A stretch of DNA of 64,000 nt, from positions 2,170,001-2,234,000 of the forward strand of contig NZ_AP021972.1 of assembly GCF_014168815.1 (NCBI RefSeq), read 5' to 3'. Below, piece by piece: positions 34,988 to 44,416 of the stretch (positions are counted from its first letter, which is position 1; the number at the start of each line of letters is the position of its first letter). The DNA is from Klebsiella sp. WP3-W18-ESBL-02 (GTDB lineage Bacteria > Pseudomonadota > Gammaproteobacteria > Enterobacterales > Enterobacteriaceae). A model generated the notes under the pieces. It worked only from the letters and a program-made list of their open reading frames with translations. It was not told the DNA's origin and ran no database searches. Made by a program: the position numbers and the translations under genes.

Positions 34988-35518
34988 TTAACGGCCGAAA
35001 AGATCGCGTCTTTTGGGTTTAAACGGCTGGGCAATCAGCACCAGCAGCGCCACGATCAGGTAAGCGGCGAAAATACCGACCAGCCACTGAGGCATCTCCA
35101 GCGATAAGAACTCCCACTGGCGCACGGCGCAGTCGCCGGATGCCACAAACACCTGCGGTAGCCATTTATCCAGCGGCAGCCAGCTTGGGAAGCGGGCCAT
35201 AAAATCGCAGGTCATAAACGGCGACGGGTGCAGCTGAATCATGGTGTGTTCCCAGGCCAACTGCAGACCGCGGAAGGCGCTATACAGCCAAATCAGCAGC
35301 GCGACGTAGCGCAGCGGGCTTTTCGGCGCAATCGCCCCTACCAGACCGGCACCCATGACGCCGAACAGCGCACAGCGCTCATAAATGCACAGTACGCATG
35401 GTTTTAATAGCATCACATGCTGAAACCATAATGCCACCAACTCAAGCGCAAAAGCGGTTAACGCCAGCAATAACCAGGCACTGCGGCCACGTGAGCTCTG
35501 GTTTAAATATCGCAACAT
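34988..35518 (-). CDS. dsbB: Disulfide bond formation protein B
   Basis: A 176-residue inner-membrane protein with four helices, the same length as E. coli DsbB. It reoxidises DsbA and passes electrons to quinone. The catalytic cysteines Cys41-Cys44 (KPCVLCIYERC) and Cys104 and Cys130 (TCDFM, GDCAVRQ) are all present, and Arg48 of the quinone site is in YERC. The start is the ATG at 35516-35518 (MLRYLNQ, as in E. coli). It lies downstream of nhaB on the same strand, separated by a strong stem. Confidence 0.96.
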   Translation of the reverse strand: MLRYLNQSSRGRSAWLLLALTAFALELVALWFQHVMLLKPCVLCIYERCALFGVMGAGLVGAIAPKSPLRYVALLIWLYSAFRGLQLAWEHTMIQLHPSPFMTCDFMARFPSWLPLDKWLPQVFVASGDCAVRQWEFLSLEMPQWLVGIFAAYLIVALLVLIAQPFKPKRRDLFGR

Positions 35519-35612
35519 AATCATTTCCCTGGAACGTGCTTTGAAAAAGCAGTGTAAACGAAAACGTTAGCCCTGCCATCTGGCTATACGCAATTATTCG
35601 TAAATGGCAGTT

Positions 35613-35640
35613 CAATGCCCACGGAAAACCGTGGGCATTG
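35613..35640 (-). terminator. Perfect 12-base stem after nhaB
   Basis: CAATGCCCACGG (35613-35624) and CCGTGGGCATTG (35629-35640) pair exactly around an AAAA loop, 15 bases past the nhaB stop. No T tract follows, so termination is likely but not certain. Confidence 0.6.
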
Positions 35641-35655
35641 AGAAGCGCAGCTATA

Positions 35656-37209
35656 TTAGTGGGTTATTGCGGGAAGCACCAACATTCCTTTATTCATCAT
35701 CCAGTCGATAACGGGCTGGAGAGTAAACTCGACGCACAGCAGGCCCACGAGCGTCAGGACCAGCGTATAAGGCAGCGCCATCCACACCATTCGACCATAG
35801 GACAGGCGAATGAGCGGCGCCAGCGCTGACGTCAACAGGAACAGGAACGCGGCCTGGCCGTTTGGCGTCGCCACCGACGGCAGGTTTGTCCCGGTATTAA
35901 TTGCCACAGCCAGCAGCTCAAACTGGCGCAGGTCGATTGCGCCGTTATCCAGTGCCGTTTTGGCTTCATTAATATAAACGGTGCCCACGAATACGTTATC
36001 CGAAATCGACGATAGCAGGCCGTTAAACAGATAGAACAGCGACCGCTGAGCGTGAGGTGAGGCTTGCAGCACAAAGTCGATAATAGGTGCAAACAAATGC
36101 TGGTCAATGATGACCGCCACGACCGCGAAAAATACCGTCAACAGCGCGGTGAACGGCAGCGCTTCGGTGAAGGCTTTGCCGATGGCGTGCTCGTCGGTAA
36201 TGCCGGTAAACGAGGTGGCAAAGATAATCACCGACAGACCAATCAGGCCGACTTCCGCCAGGTGCAGCGCCAGCGCCAGCACCAGCCAGACGCCGATAAT
36301 CCCCTGCACGACCAGGCGCAGGGTTTCCTGACGGCTGCGCTGCTGGCTGCTGCGCACGTCAAAATCATGGAGGATTTTCCGTACCGGCTCTGGCAGCTCC
36401 GCGCCGTAGCCAAAGGCTTTAAATTTCTCCAGCAGCAGGCAGGTAATCAGCCCGCAGATAAATACCGGAACGGTGACCGGTGACATGCGCAGGAAGAATT
36501 CGCCAAAGTGCCAGCCGGCCACCTTAGCGATAATCAGGTTTTGCGGCTCGCCGACCATGGTCATGACACCGCCGAGTGCAGTACCCACACCCGCATGCAT
36601 CATCAGGCTGCGCAGGAAAGCGCGGAACTGCTCCAGCACTTCGCGGTTGTGTTTATCGATATGGCTGTCGTCGAGCAGATCGTCATCGTCCGGGCGAGAA
36701 GAGGCGACCCGATGGTAGATACTGTAAAAACCGACCGCCACGCTGATGATCACCGCCACAACGGTCAACGCATCGAGGAAAGCCGACAGAAATGCAGCCG
36801 CCATGCAGAACGCGAGCGACAGCAGCCGCTTGCTGCGGATGCTCAGCAGCAGGCGGGTAAAGATAAACAGCAGCAGCTGCTTCATAAAGTAGATGCCGGC
36901 AACCATAAAGATCAGCAGCAGCAGTACTTCCAGGTTGGCCGCGACTTCATTTCGCACATGCTCGGCCGAGGTCATGCCGACAAACACCGCTTCAATGGCC
37001 AGCAGGCCGCCGGGTATTAACGGATAGCACTTCAGCGCCATCGCCAGCGTGAAAATAAACTCACCAACCAGCAGCCATCCGGCGACAAACGGATTGATTA
37101 AAAAGACCAGTGGGTTAATGACCAGGAAAATCAGCAATAACAGCTTGTACCAGTCAGGCGACTGGCCTAAAAAGTTGCGCCACAGGGCGCGACCGTAAGA
37201 GATGTCCAT
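35656..37209 (-). CDS. nhaB: Na+/H+ antiporter NhaB
   Basis: A 517-residue inner-membrane antiporter, close to the 513 of E. coli NhaB. It exports Na+ in exchange for protons and is active at neutral pH. Family blocks are MDISYGRALWRNFLGQSPDWYK, FLSAFLDALTVVAVIISVAVGFY, MHAGVGTALGGVMTMVGEPQNLIIAK and SSISDNVFVGTVYINEAK; the acidic FLDALTV residue is a likely ion site. The start is the ATG at 37207-37209, which aligns with E. coli; 18 extra codons upstream are unlikely. It is divergent from fadR. Confidence 0.95.
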   Translation of the reverse strand: MDISYGRALWRNFLGQSPDWYKLLLLIFLVINPLVFLINPFVAGWLLVGEFIFTLAMALKCYPLIPGGLLAIEAVFVGMTSAEHVRNEVAANLEVLLLLIFMVAGIYFMKQLLLFIFTRLLLSIRSKRLLSLAFCMAAAFLSAFLDALTVVAVIISVAVGFYSIYHRVASSRPDDDDLLDDSHIDKHNREVLEQFRAFLRSLMMHAGVGTALGGVMTMVGEPQNLIIAKVAGWHFGEFFLRMSPVTVPVFICGLITCLLLEKFKAFGYGAELPEPVRKILHDFDVRSSQQRSRQETLRLVVQGIIGVWLVLALALHLAEVGLIGLSVIIFATSFTGITDEHAIGKAFTEALPFTALLTVFFAVVAVIIDQHLFAPIIDFVLQASPHAQRSLFYLFNGLLSSISDNVFVGTVYINEAKTALDNGAIDLRQFELLAVAINTGTNLPSVATPNGQAAFLFLLTSALAPLIRLSYGRMVWMALPYTLVLTLVGLLCVEFTLQPVIDWMMNKGMLVLPAITH

Positions 37210-37372
37210 GACAATCGTCTTCCTCCTGAAAAGATGACATTTTTTACCACTAAATGCGCGCAACTGCCAGAATTCCCCCAGGAAGGGCCGTTTCCGTCCT
37301 TAAAAAGAAATGTGAAAAATGAAACGGCGATCCCTTTTTAATTAGGTTGTCCCGCTATCTGCGCTATGTTGG

Positions 37373-37389
37373 CTCTGGTATGATGAGTG
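37373..37389 (+). promoter_or_regulatory. FadR-like operator upstream of fadR
   Basis: CTCTGGTATGATGAGTG matches the left half of the FadR consensus (CTGGT) and keeps GA and AGT of the right half. It lies 33 bases before the fadR start in the fadR-nhaB gap, and could mediate autoregulation. Confidence 0.6.
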
Positions 37390-37421
37390 TAATTGCAACG
37401 CTGTGTAATGGAATTTTTACT

Positions 37422-38141
37422 ATGGTCATTAAGGCGCAAAGCCCGGCGGGTTTCGCTGAAGAATACATCGTCGAAAGTATCTGGAATAACCGTTTTCCTC
37501 CAGGATCAATTCTTCCGGCTGAACGCGAACTCTCTGAATTAATTGGGGTAACCCGCACCACCTTACGTGAAGTGTTGCAACGCCTGGCGCGAGACGGCTG
37601 GTTAACAATTCAGCACGGTAAGCCCACGAAGGTGAATAACTTCTGGGAAACGTCCGGGCTCAATATTCTGGAGACGCTGGCGCGCCTCGATCATGACAGC
37701 GTGCCGCAGCTGATTGATAATCTGCTGTCCGTTCGCACCAATATTGCAACCATCTACATTCGTACCGCTTTCCGTCAGCATCCTGATAAGGCGCTGGAAG
37801 TGCTGGCAAAAACGCGTGAAGTGGAAGATTACGCCGACGCCTTTGCCGAGCTCGACTATAGCGTGTTTCGCGGCCTGGCTTTTGCCTCCGGCAACCCTAT
37901 TTATGGGCTTATCCTTAACGGGATGAAAGGGCTGTATACCCGTCTGGGTCGCCACTATTTCTCCAGCCCGGAAGCGCGCGCGCTGGGGCTGGGCTTCTAC
38001 CATAAGCTGATTGAGCTGTGCGAGAAGGGCGAGCATGAGAAGGTGTACGAAACGGTGCGCCGCTATGGGCACGAGAGCGGCGAGATCTGGCACCGCATGC
38101 AGAAAACGCTGCCGGGCGATTTAGCTATCCATAGTCGCTAG
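37422..38141 (+). CDS. fadR: Fatty acid metabolism regulator FadR
   Basis: A 239-residue GntR-family regulator, the same length as E. coli FadR. It represses fad genes and activates fabA/fabB, and releases DNA on binding long-chain acyl-CoA. The winged-helix domain (about 1-72) has AERELSELIGVTRTTLREVLQRLARDGWLTIQHGKPT; Arg35 and Arg45 of the recognition region are kept. The C-terminal acyl-CoA domain (about 80-239) ends SGEIWHRMQKTLPGDLAI. The start is the ATG at 37422 as in E. coli (MVIKAQSPAGF). Its targets fadD and itself carry operators in this window. Confidence 0.96.
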   Translation: MVIKAQSPAGFAEEYIVESIWNNRFPPGSILPAERELSELIGVTRTTLREVLQRLARDGWLTIQHGKPTKVNNFWETSGLNILETLARLDHDSVPQLIDNLLSVRTNIATIYIRTAFRQHPDKALEVLAKTREVEDYADAFAELDYSVFRGLAFASGNPIYGLILNGMKGLYTRLGRHYFSSPEARALGLGFYHKLIELCEKGEHEKVYETVRRYGHESGEIWHRMQKTLPGDLAIHSR

Positions 38142-38164
38142 TCAGTGCGCTGATTTTGTTCCCT

Positions 38165-38252
38165 GTAGGCCGGATGGCGCTTTGCTTATCCGGCCTACAA
38201 CAGAAAGGGAAAGCCTTCCCGGAGTCAGCGCTTCGCGCCTCGTCCGGGCTAC
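38165..38252. repeat. REP elements
   Basis: A full REP palindrome runs from GTAGGCCGGATGGCG to TATCCGGCCTAC (38165-38198). A second, diverged unit lies at 38215-38252. They sit between converging fadR and ycgB. Confidence 0.8.
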
Positions 38253-38260
38253 GATAGAGG

Positions 38261-39793
38261 CTACAATGCGTTTGGCCGCGGCGGGCAACGCTCCAGCAGC
38301 TCCACGCTACCATCCGCGTTCTGCTGCTCCAGATGCACATCAAACCCCCACAGACGATGCACGTGCTTCAGCACCTCTTTACGGCCTTTATCGAGCGGCG
38401 CGCGGTTGTGCGGCACGTAGCGCAGCGTCAGCGAACGGTCACCGCGCAGGTCGACGTTCCATACCTGAATGTTGGGCTCCAGGTTGCTGAGGTTGTACTG
38501 GGAGGACAGCTGGTTGCGAATTTCCCGATACCCTTCCTCATTGTGAATGGCCGAAATTTCCAGATAGTTATTACGATCGTCATCCAGCACGGTAAACAGG
38601 CGGAAGTCGCGCATGATTTTCGGTGACAGGAATTGGCTGATAAAGCTCTCATCCTTGAAATCCCGCATCGCAAAGTGCAGGGTCGTCAGCCAGTCGGAAC
38701 CGGCGATATCCGGGAACCAGTATTTATCCTCTTCGGTCGGGTTCTGGCAAATGCGCTTGATGTCCTGGAACATCGCAAAGCCGAGCGCGTAGGGGTTAAT
38801 GCCGCTGTACCACGGGCTATTGTAAGGCGGCTGGAAGACTACGTTGGTATGGCTGTGCAGGAACTCCAGCATAAAGCGCTCGGTCACCTTACCTTCATCG
38901 TACAGGTGGTTAAGGATGGTGTAGTGCCAGAACGTCGCCCAGCCTTCGTTCATCACCTGCGTTTGTTTCTGCGGGTAAAAATACTGGCTGACCTTGCGCA
39001 CAATGCGCAGGATCTCGCGCTGCCACGGCTCCAGCAGCGGGGCATTTTTCTCCATAAAGTACAGCAGGTTTTCCTGCGGCTCCGAGGGGTAGCGGCGCGC
39101 GGACTCAACGGCTTTTTCCTCATCGCGTTTTGGCAGCGTACGCCACAGGGTGTTCACCTGGCTTTGCAGATACTCTTCGCGGCTTTTCTGCCGTGCTTTT
39201 TCTTCCTGCAACGAAATTTTTGACGGTCGTTTGTAGCGGTCAACGCCGTAGTTCATCAGCGCGTGGCACGAGTCGAGCAGCCGCTCAACCTCGTCCACCC
39301 CGTAGCGCTCTTCGCACTCGGTGATGTATTTGCGCGCAAACAGCAGGTAGTCAACTATCGAACTGGCGTCGGTCCAGCTGCGGAACAGATAGTTGTTTTT
39401 GAAGAAGGAGTTGTGGCCATAGCAGGCATGCGCCATAACCAACGCCTGCATGGTGATGGTGTTCTCTTCCATCAGATAGGCGATACACGGGTTAGAGTTA
39501 ATGACGATTTCGTAGGCCAGCCCCTGCTGCCCGTGCTTATACTGGCGCTCGGTTTCAATAAATTTTTTGCCAAACGACCAGTGCGGGTAGTTAATCGGCA
39601 TGCCGACGCTCGAGTAGGCGTCCATCATCTGCTCAGAGGTAATGACTTCAATCTGATGCGGATAGGTGTCCAGCCGGTATAGTTTGGCCACCCGGTCAAT
39701 TTCCGCCAGGTAGGTTTCCAGCAGCGAAAACGTCCAGTCGGGTCCATCGCTCAGACGAGTGGTATCCTTATTCATCGAGTCAATTGTAGCCAT
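38261..39793 (-). CDS. ycgB: SpoVR-family protein YcgB
   Basis: A 510-residue protein, the same length and nearly the same sequence as E. coli YcgB. It has the SpoVR-like family blocks GPDWTFSLLETYLAEIDRVAKLY, GMPINYPHWSFGKKF, AHACYGHNSFFKNNYLF, NEGWATFWHY and GINPYALGFAMFQDIKR. The NEGWATFWHY and AHACYGHN motifs resemble metal sites. In E. coli it is linked to the YeaG/YeaH stress system; its reaction is not known. It is transcribed away from dadA and has the 320-base dadA control region upstream. Confidence 0.93.
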   Translation of the reverse strand: MATIDSMNKDTTRLSDGPDWTFSLLETYLAEIDRVAKLYRLDTYPHQIEVITSEQMMDAYSSVGMPINYPHWSFGKKFIETERQYKHGQQGLAYEIVINSNPCIAYLMEENTITMQALVMAHACYGHNSFFKNNYLFRSWTDASSIVDYLLFARKYITECEERYGVDEVERLLDSCHALMNYGVDRYKRPSKISLQEEKARQKSREEYLQSQVNTLWRTLPKRDEEKAVESARRYPSEPQENLLYFMEKNAPLLEPWQREILRIVRKVSQYFYPQKQTQVMNEGWATFWHYTILNHLYDEGKVTERFMLEFLHSHTNVVFQPPYNSPWYSGINPYALGFAMFQDIKRICQNPTEEDKYWFPDIAGSDWLTTLHFAMRDFKDESFISQFLSPKIMRDFRLFTVLDDDRNNYLEISAIHNEEGYREIRNQLSSQYNLSNLEPNIQVWNVDLRGDRSLTLRYVPHNRAPLDKGRKEVLKHVHRLWGFDVHLEQQNADGSVELLERCPPRPNAL

Positions 39794-40009
39794 TAGCGCG
39801 CCCTCATTGTTGGCGACTCTCTCTGTGCGGAGAGCCTCACTTCAAGAATAGAACACCGCAGAAATTCTGTAACAACCGTCCTTTCTAAACTTCATGATTT
39901 ATTCATTTTACTGGCGATAATTTTGCCTCTTTGCAGGATTTTATGCTGACAAAAAATAGCGGGCAGCATGAGATGTCAATTTCTCCGCTGGCCCGCTGTA
40001 TGGGCGCTC

Positions 40010-40025
40010 TGTGAGGTAAGTCACC
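40010..40025 (+). promoter_or_regulatory. CRP-like site in the dadA control region
   Basis: TGTGA-GGTAAG-TCACC is one base off a perfect CRP palindrome, 94 bases before dadA. In E. coli dadAX is controlled by CRP and Lrp. The rest of the ycgB-dadA gap (39794-40118) is AT-rich with no gene; Lrp sites are likely but I cannot place them. Confidence 0.7.
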
Positions 40026-40118
40026 ATAAAAAAAGCATATGTTGAATAATATTTTCATCTGGGTTATCAATTTGTAATTAGAAGATTGTTCTTTTGCTCA
40101 TTCTGGACTGGAGTGGCT

Positions 40119-41417
40119 ATGCACATTGTCATACTGGGAAGTGGCGTGGTGGGCGTGACCAGCGCCTGGTATTTAAGTCAGGCGGGGCATCAGGTGACGG
40201 TGATTGACCGCGAAGCGGGTCCAGCGCTGGAAACCAGCGCGGCAAACGCCGGGCAGATCTCGCCGGGCTATGCGGCACCGTGGGCTGCGCCGGGCGTACC
40301 GCTAAAGGCGATTAAATGGATGTTCCAGCGCCATGCGCCGCTGGCCATTCGCCTCGACGGCACCGGTTTTCAGTTAAAGTGGATGTGGCAAATGCTGCGT
40401 AACTGCGACACGCGCCACTACATGGAAAACAAAGGTCGCATGGTGCGGCTGGCGGAATACAGCCGCGACTGCCTGAAGACCCTGCGTGAAACCACCGGTA
40501 TTGCCTATGAAGGTCGCCAGGGCGGCACCCTGCAGCTGTTCCGCACCGCCCAACAGTATGAGAACGCCACCCGCGATATCGCCGTGCTGGAAGAGGCTGG
40601 CGTCCCGTATCAGCTGCTGGAAGCATCTCGTCTGGCTGAGGTCGAACCGGCGCTGGCCGACGTGGCGCATAAACTCACCGGCGGCCTGCGTCTGCCAAAC
40701 GATGAAACCGGCGACTGCCAGCTGTTTACACAACGGCTGGCAAAAATGGCTGAACAGGCGGGCGTGACCTTCCGCTTTAATACCCCGGTTGATAGCCTGA
40801 TTAAAGACGGCGAGCGTATTGTCGGCGTGAAGTGCGGCGATGAACTGGTCAAAGCCGATGCCTACGTGATGGCCTTTGGTTCTTATTCAACCGCCATGCT
40901 GAAAGGGCTGGTGGATATTCCGGTTTACCCGCTCAAAGGCTACTCGTTGACTATTCCCATCGTCGAAGAGCGCGGGGCGCCGGTGTCAACCATCCTCGAT
41001 GAAACCTACAAAATTGCCATTACCCGTTTTGATAACCGCATCCGCGTGGGCGGCATGGCGGAGATCGTTGGTTTTAACACCGAACTCCTGGCACCACGTC
41101 GCGAGACGCTGGAGATGGTGGTCGGCGACCTGTTCCCGCGCGGCGGACGCGTGGAAGACGCCATCTTCTGGACCGGGCTGCGCCCGATGACCCCGGACGG
41201 TACGCCGATTGTGGGCAAAACGGCGTTTAAAAACCTGTGGCTGAATACCGGACACGGCACGCTGGGCTGGACCATGTCCTGTGGCTCGGGGCAGCTGCTG
41301 AGCGATTTGATGTCTGGCAGAATGCCAGCGATACCCTATGATGATCTCAGCGTTGCGCGCTACTCGCCGGGCTTTACACCCGCTCGCCCACAGCACTTGC
41401 ATGGTGCGCACCATTAA
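40119..41417 (+). CDS. dadA: D-amino acid dehydrogenase small subunit
   Basis: A 432-residue flavoprotein matching E. coli DadA in length. It oxidises D-alanine and other D-amino acids to oxo-acids at the inner membrane and passes electrons to quinone. The FAD dinucleotide-binding motif is VILGSGVVGVTSAWYL (about 4-19). Other blocks are TSAANAGQISPGYAAPWAAPG and the C-terminal GLRPMTPDGTPIVG. The start is the ATG at 40119 with GGAG 7 bases upstream. It lies 9 bases before dadX, forming the alanine catabolic operon. Confidence 0.96.
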   Translation: MHIVILGSGVVGVTSAWYLSQAGHQVTVIDREAGPALETSAANAGQISPGYAAPWAAPGVPLKAIKWMFQRHAPLAIRLDGTGFQLKWMWQMLRNCDTRHYMENKGRMVRLAEYSRDCLKTLRETTGIAYEGRQGGTLQLFRTAQQYENATRDIAVLEEAGVPYQLLEASRLAEVEPALADVAHKLTGGLRLPNDETGDCQLFTQRLAKMAEQAGVTFRFNTPVDSLIKDGERIVGVKCGDELVKADAYVMAFGSYSTAMLKGLVDIPVYPLKGYSLTIPIVEERGAPVSTILDETYKIAITRFDNRIRVGGMAEIVGFNTELLAPRRETLEMVVGDLFPRGGRVEDAIFWTGLRPMTPDGTPIVGKTAFKNLWLNTGHGTLGWTMSCGSGQLLSDLMSGRMPAIPYDDLSVARYSPGFTPARPQHLHGAHH

Positions 41418-41426
41418 GGAGAACGC

Positions 41427-42497
41427 ATGTCACGTCCCGTGCTCGCCAGCATCGATCTGCAGGCGCTGAAAGAGAACTTAGCCATTGCCCGTCGTGCCGC
41501 TGCCGGCGCTCGCGTCTGGTCGGTGGTCAAGGCCAACGCCTACGGCCACGGCCTGGACCGGGTGTGGAACGCCCTACGGGAAACCGACGGCTTTGCCATG
41601 CTCAACCTTGAAGAAGCCATTTTGCTGCGCGAGCGCGGCTGGAAAGGGCCGATTCTGTTGCTGGAAGGATTTTTCCACGCCGACGAACTGCCGTTGTTTG
41701 ATAAATACCGGCTGACCACCAGCGTGCACAGCAACTGGCAAATTAAAGCGTTGCAAAACGCGCGCCTGCACGCGCCGATTGATGTTTATCTGAAGATCAA
41801 CAGTGGGATGAATCGCCTTGGCTTCGCGCCTGAGCGGGTGAACAGCCTCTGGCAGCAGCTGCGTGGCATGAGCAACGTCGGGGCGATAACGCTGATGTCG
41901 CACTTTGCGCAAGCGGAGAATACCGACGGCGTCGCCGCACCGATGCGTCTCATTGAACAGGCGGCAGAAGGGCTGGACTGCCCGCGCTCGCTTGCCAACT
42001 CTGCGGCGACAATGTGGCACCCGGAAACCCATTTCGACTGGGTGCGGCCGGGCATCGTACTGTACGGAGCATCACCTTCCGGCCAGTGGCAGGATATTGC
42101 CAACACCGGCCTGAAGCCAGTGATGACGTTGAGCAGCCAGATTATCGGCGTGCAGAACCTGAGGGCGGGCGATGCGGTGGGCTACGGCAGCCGCTATCGG
42201 GCGAGCCGCGAGCAGCGTATCGGGATTGTTGCCTGCGGCTATGCCGACGGCTACCCGCGTATCGCGGCGAACGGCACACCGGTGCTGGTGGACGGTATTC
42301 GCACGGGAACAGTTGGCGCGATTTCAATGGATATGCTGGCGGTGGATTTAACCCCGTGCCCGCAGGCGGGAATTGGTACTGCGGTAGAACTGTGGGGGCA
42401 GGAGATTAAGATTGATGACGTGGCCGCCAGCGCAGGCACCGTTGGTTACGAGCTCATGTGCGCGCTGGCACCGCGTGTACCTGTTGTGACAGTGTAA
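41427..42497 (+). CDS. dadX: Catabolic alanine racemase
   Basis: A 356-residue PLP enzyme, the same length as E. coli DadX. It converts L-alanine to D-alanine for DadA. The PLP Lys35 is in VVKANAYGHG, and the second catalytic residue, a Tyr, is in GYGSRYRASREQRIGIV; GAISMDMLAVDL and the C-terminal YELMCALAPRVPV are also typical. AAGGAGAACGC lies before the ATG. It is followed by REP elements and the converging cvrA gene. Confidence 0.96.
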   Translation: MSRPVLASIDLQALKENLAIARRAAAGARVWSVVKANAYGHGLDRVWNALRETDGFAMLNLEEAILLRERGWKGPILLLEGFFHADELPLFDKYRLTTSVHSNWQIKALQNARLHAPIDVYLKINSGMNRLGFAPERVNSLWQQLRGMSNVGAITLMSHFAQAENTDGVAAPMRLIEQAAEGLDCPRSLANSAATMWHPETHFDWVRPGIVLYGASPSGQWQDIANTGLKPVMTLSSQIIGVQNLRAGDAVGYGSRYRASREQRIGIVACGYADGYPRIAANGTPVLVDGIRTGTVGAISMDMLAVDLTPCPQAGIGTAVELWGQEIKIDDVAASAGTVGYELMCALAPRVPVVTV

Positions 42498-42508
42498 CCA
42501 TTTGCCGC

Positions 42509-42581
42509 GTAGCCCGGTGGCGCTTTGCTCACCGGGTCTACAGATTTACGACAGGCCGGATAAGCGCAGCGCCCTCCGGCA
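42509..42581. repeat. REP elements
   Basis: GTAGCCCGGTGGCG to CACCGGGTCTAC (42509-42541) and AGGCCGGATAAGCGCAGCGC (from 42553) are two REP units between dadX and cvrA. Confidence 0.8.
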
Positions 42582-42588
42582 CAACACA

Positions 42589-44322
42589 CTACTCGGATTC
42601 TTCCTCGGCTACCCGCACGCCCACCTTCAGCACCTGATTTTCTTCCTTCTCTGCCACGGTCCACACCATTCCGGCAAACTCAACCTGGTCACCGACGACC
42701 GGTGCAGCCCCCAGCAGATGCTCGACAATTTCGCCCAGCGACTGCTGGTTGTCGCGAAACGCTTCGCCGCCGTCGAGGCCATAAATCAGCGCCACGTCGG
42801 CAAATTTCGCCTGGGCTTCGAGAATAAAGTCGCCAAAGAAGCTTTGATCGAGCGCGACCGGCGGCGACTGGCTGAACATTTTACCCAGCGACGGCAGATC
42901 GCGTTCGCGGCCAATCACGCAGAGAATGTCATTTTCCCGCAGCCGGGTGCTGCCGGTCGGATGCAACAGGACGTTATCGCGAAACAGGGCGGCAATGCGC
43001 GTTTCTGGCGGCATATGCAGGTCGCGCAACGCCGCGCCGACGCACCATTTTTCGGCGCTGAGCTGATACACAAACTGTTCCCACGGATTTTCCGGATGAA
43101 TATCCAGCCCAACGCGTGAAATAGGCCAGCCGACCGGCGGGACCACCACTTTGGCTTTTTTCGCCGCCCACGACAGCGATGTGCCCTGCAGCAGCAGCGA
43201 GACCAGCACCACGAAGAAGGCAACGTTAAAGAACAGCCGCGCGTTTTCCAGCCCGGCCATCATCGGAAACACGGCGAGAATAATCGGTACCGCGCCGCGC
43301 AGGCCAACCCAACTGATGAACGTGCGTTCGCGAAGGTTAAAACCGCGAAACGGTAGCAGCCCGGCAAATACCGACAGCGGGCGGGCAACAAAAATCATCC
43401 AGATAGACAACAGCAGCGCCGGAACGGCAATGGGCAGCAGGTCCGACGGCGTCACCAGCAGCCCCAGAACCAGGAACATGCCGATTTGCGCCAACCATGC
43501 CAGACCATCAAAGTTTTGCAGAATGCCGAAGCGGTTACGAATCGGCCGGTTGCCCAGCAGGAAGCCGCACAGGTACACCGCCAGAATACCGCTGCCGTCG
43601 AGTGAGGTGGTGACGGCAAAAATCATGATCCCGCCGCTGAGTGCGAGCAGCGGATACAGCCCGGCGGGCAGGGCAATACGGTTGATCATTTGCAGCAGCA
43701 GGTAGCCGCCGCCCAGACCAATCACAATTCCCAGGCCGAACTGCTGGATAATATGCACAAGGAACATCCAGCTCAGGCCGCTTTCATGCTGTTGGATCAT
43801 GGCAATCAGGGTGATGGTCAGGAATACCGCCATCGGGTCATTGCTGCCGGACTCAATTTCCAGCGTCGAACCCACGCGCTCGTTCAATCCTTTGCCACCG
43901 AGTAGCGAGAACACAGCCGCTGCATCGGTTGAACCGACGATGGCGCCAATCAGCAGCCCTTCCATCAAATCCAGATTAAACAGCCAGGCCGCCATCATGC
44001 CGGTCAGGCCTGAAGTGATCAGCACCCCTACGGTCGCCAGCGACAGCGCCGGACCCAGCGCCACGCGAAACGAGCTGGCCTGGGTGCGCATCCCGCCGTC
44101 CAGCAGGATCACCGCCAGCGCCAGGTTGCTGACCATATACGCGAAAGGGTAGTTATCGAACGGGATACCGCCAATACCGTCAACGCCGGCAAGCATGCCG
44201 ATGGCTAAAAAGATAACCAGAATCGGGATGCCGAGGCGGGAAGAAAATGAGCTTAAGAGAATACTGCAGGTTACTAAGACAGAACCCAAAATAAAGAGAC
44301 TAATAACTGCCGTGGCGTCCAA
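42589..44322 (-). CDS. cvrA: K+/H+ antiporter of the NhaP2 type
   Basis: A 577-residue protein (578 in E. coli CvrA/YcgO). The N-terminal CPA1-type antiporter domain (about 1-390) has 12-13 helices with GSTDAAAVFSLLGGKGLNERVGSTLEIESGSNDPMAV as the ion-binding region. It is followed by a TrkA-C/RCK-like cytoplasmic part (about 400-577) that probably gates the pore by nucleotide or metal binding. E. coli CvrA is linked to K+/volume control. The start is the ATG at 44322. It converges on dadX. Confidence 0.93.
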   Translation of the reverse strand: MDATAVISLFILGSVLVTCSILLSSFSSRLGIPILVIFLAIGMLAGVDGIGGIPFDNYPFAYMVSNLALAVILLDGGMRTQASSFRVALGPALSLATVGVLITSGLTGMMAAWLFNLDLMEGLLIGAIVGSTDAAAVFSLLGGKGLNERVGSTLEIESGSNDPMAVFLTITLIAMIQQHESGLSWMFLVHIIQQFGLGIVIGLGGGYLLLQMINRIALPAGLYPLLALSGGIMIFAVTTSLDGSGILAVYLCGFLLGNRPIRNRFGILQNFDGLAWLAQIGMFLVLGLLVTPSDLLPIAVPALLLSIWMIFVARPLSVFAGLLPFRGFNLRERTFISWVGLRGAVPIILAVFPMMAGLENARLFFNVAFFVVLVSLLLQGTSLSWAAKKAKVVVPPVGWPISRVGLDIHPENPWEQFVYQLSAEKWCVGAALRDLHMPPETRIAALFRDNVLLHPTGSTRLRENDILCVIGRERDLPSLGKMFSQSPPVALDQSFFGDFILEAQAKFADVALIYGLDGGEAFRDNQQSLGEIVEHLLGAAPVVGDQVEFAGMVWTVAEKEENQVLKVGVRVAEEESE

Positions 44323-44416
44323 TGTTCACGTACTCCCCTAAACGTGCTTGCTAGTCACAAAACGTTACCATATTTAGGGCGCAAACATTGGATTAATAAG
44401 CGGTGATTATTGTTTT

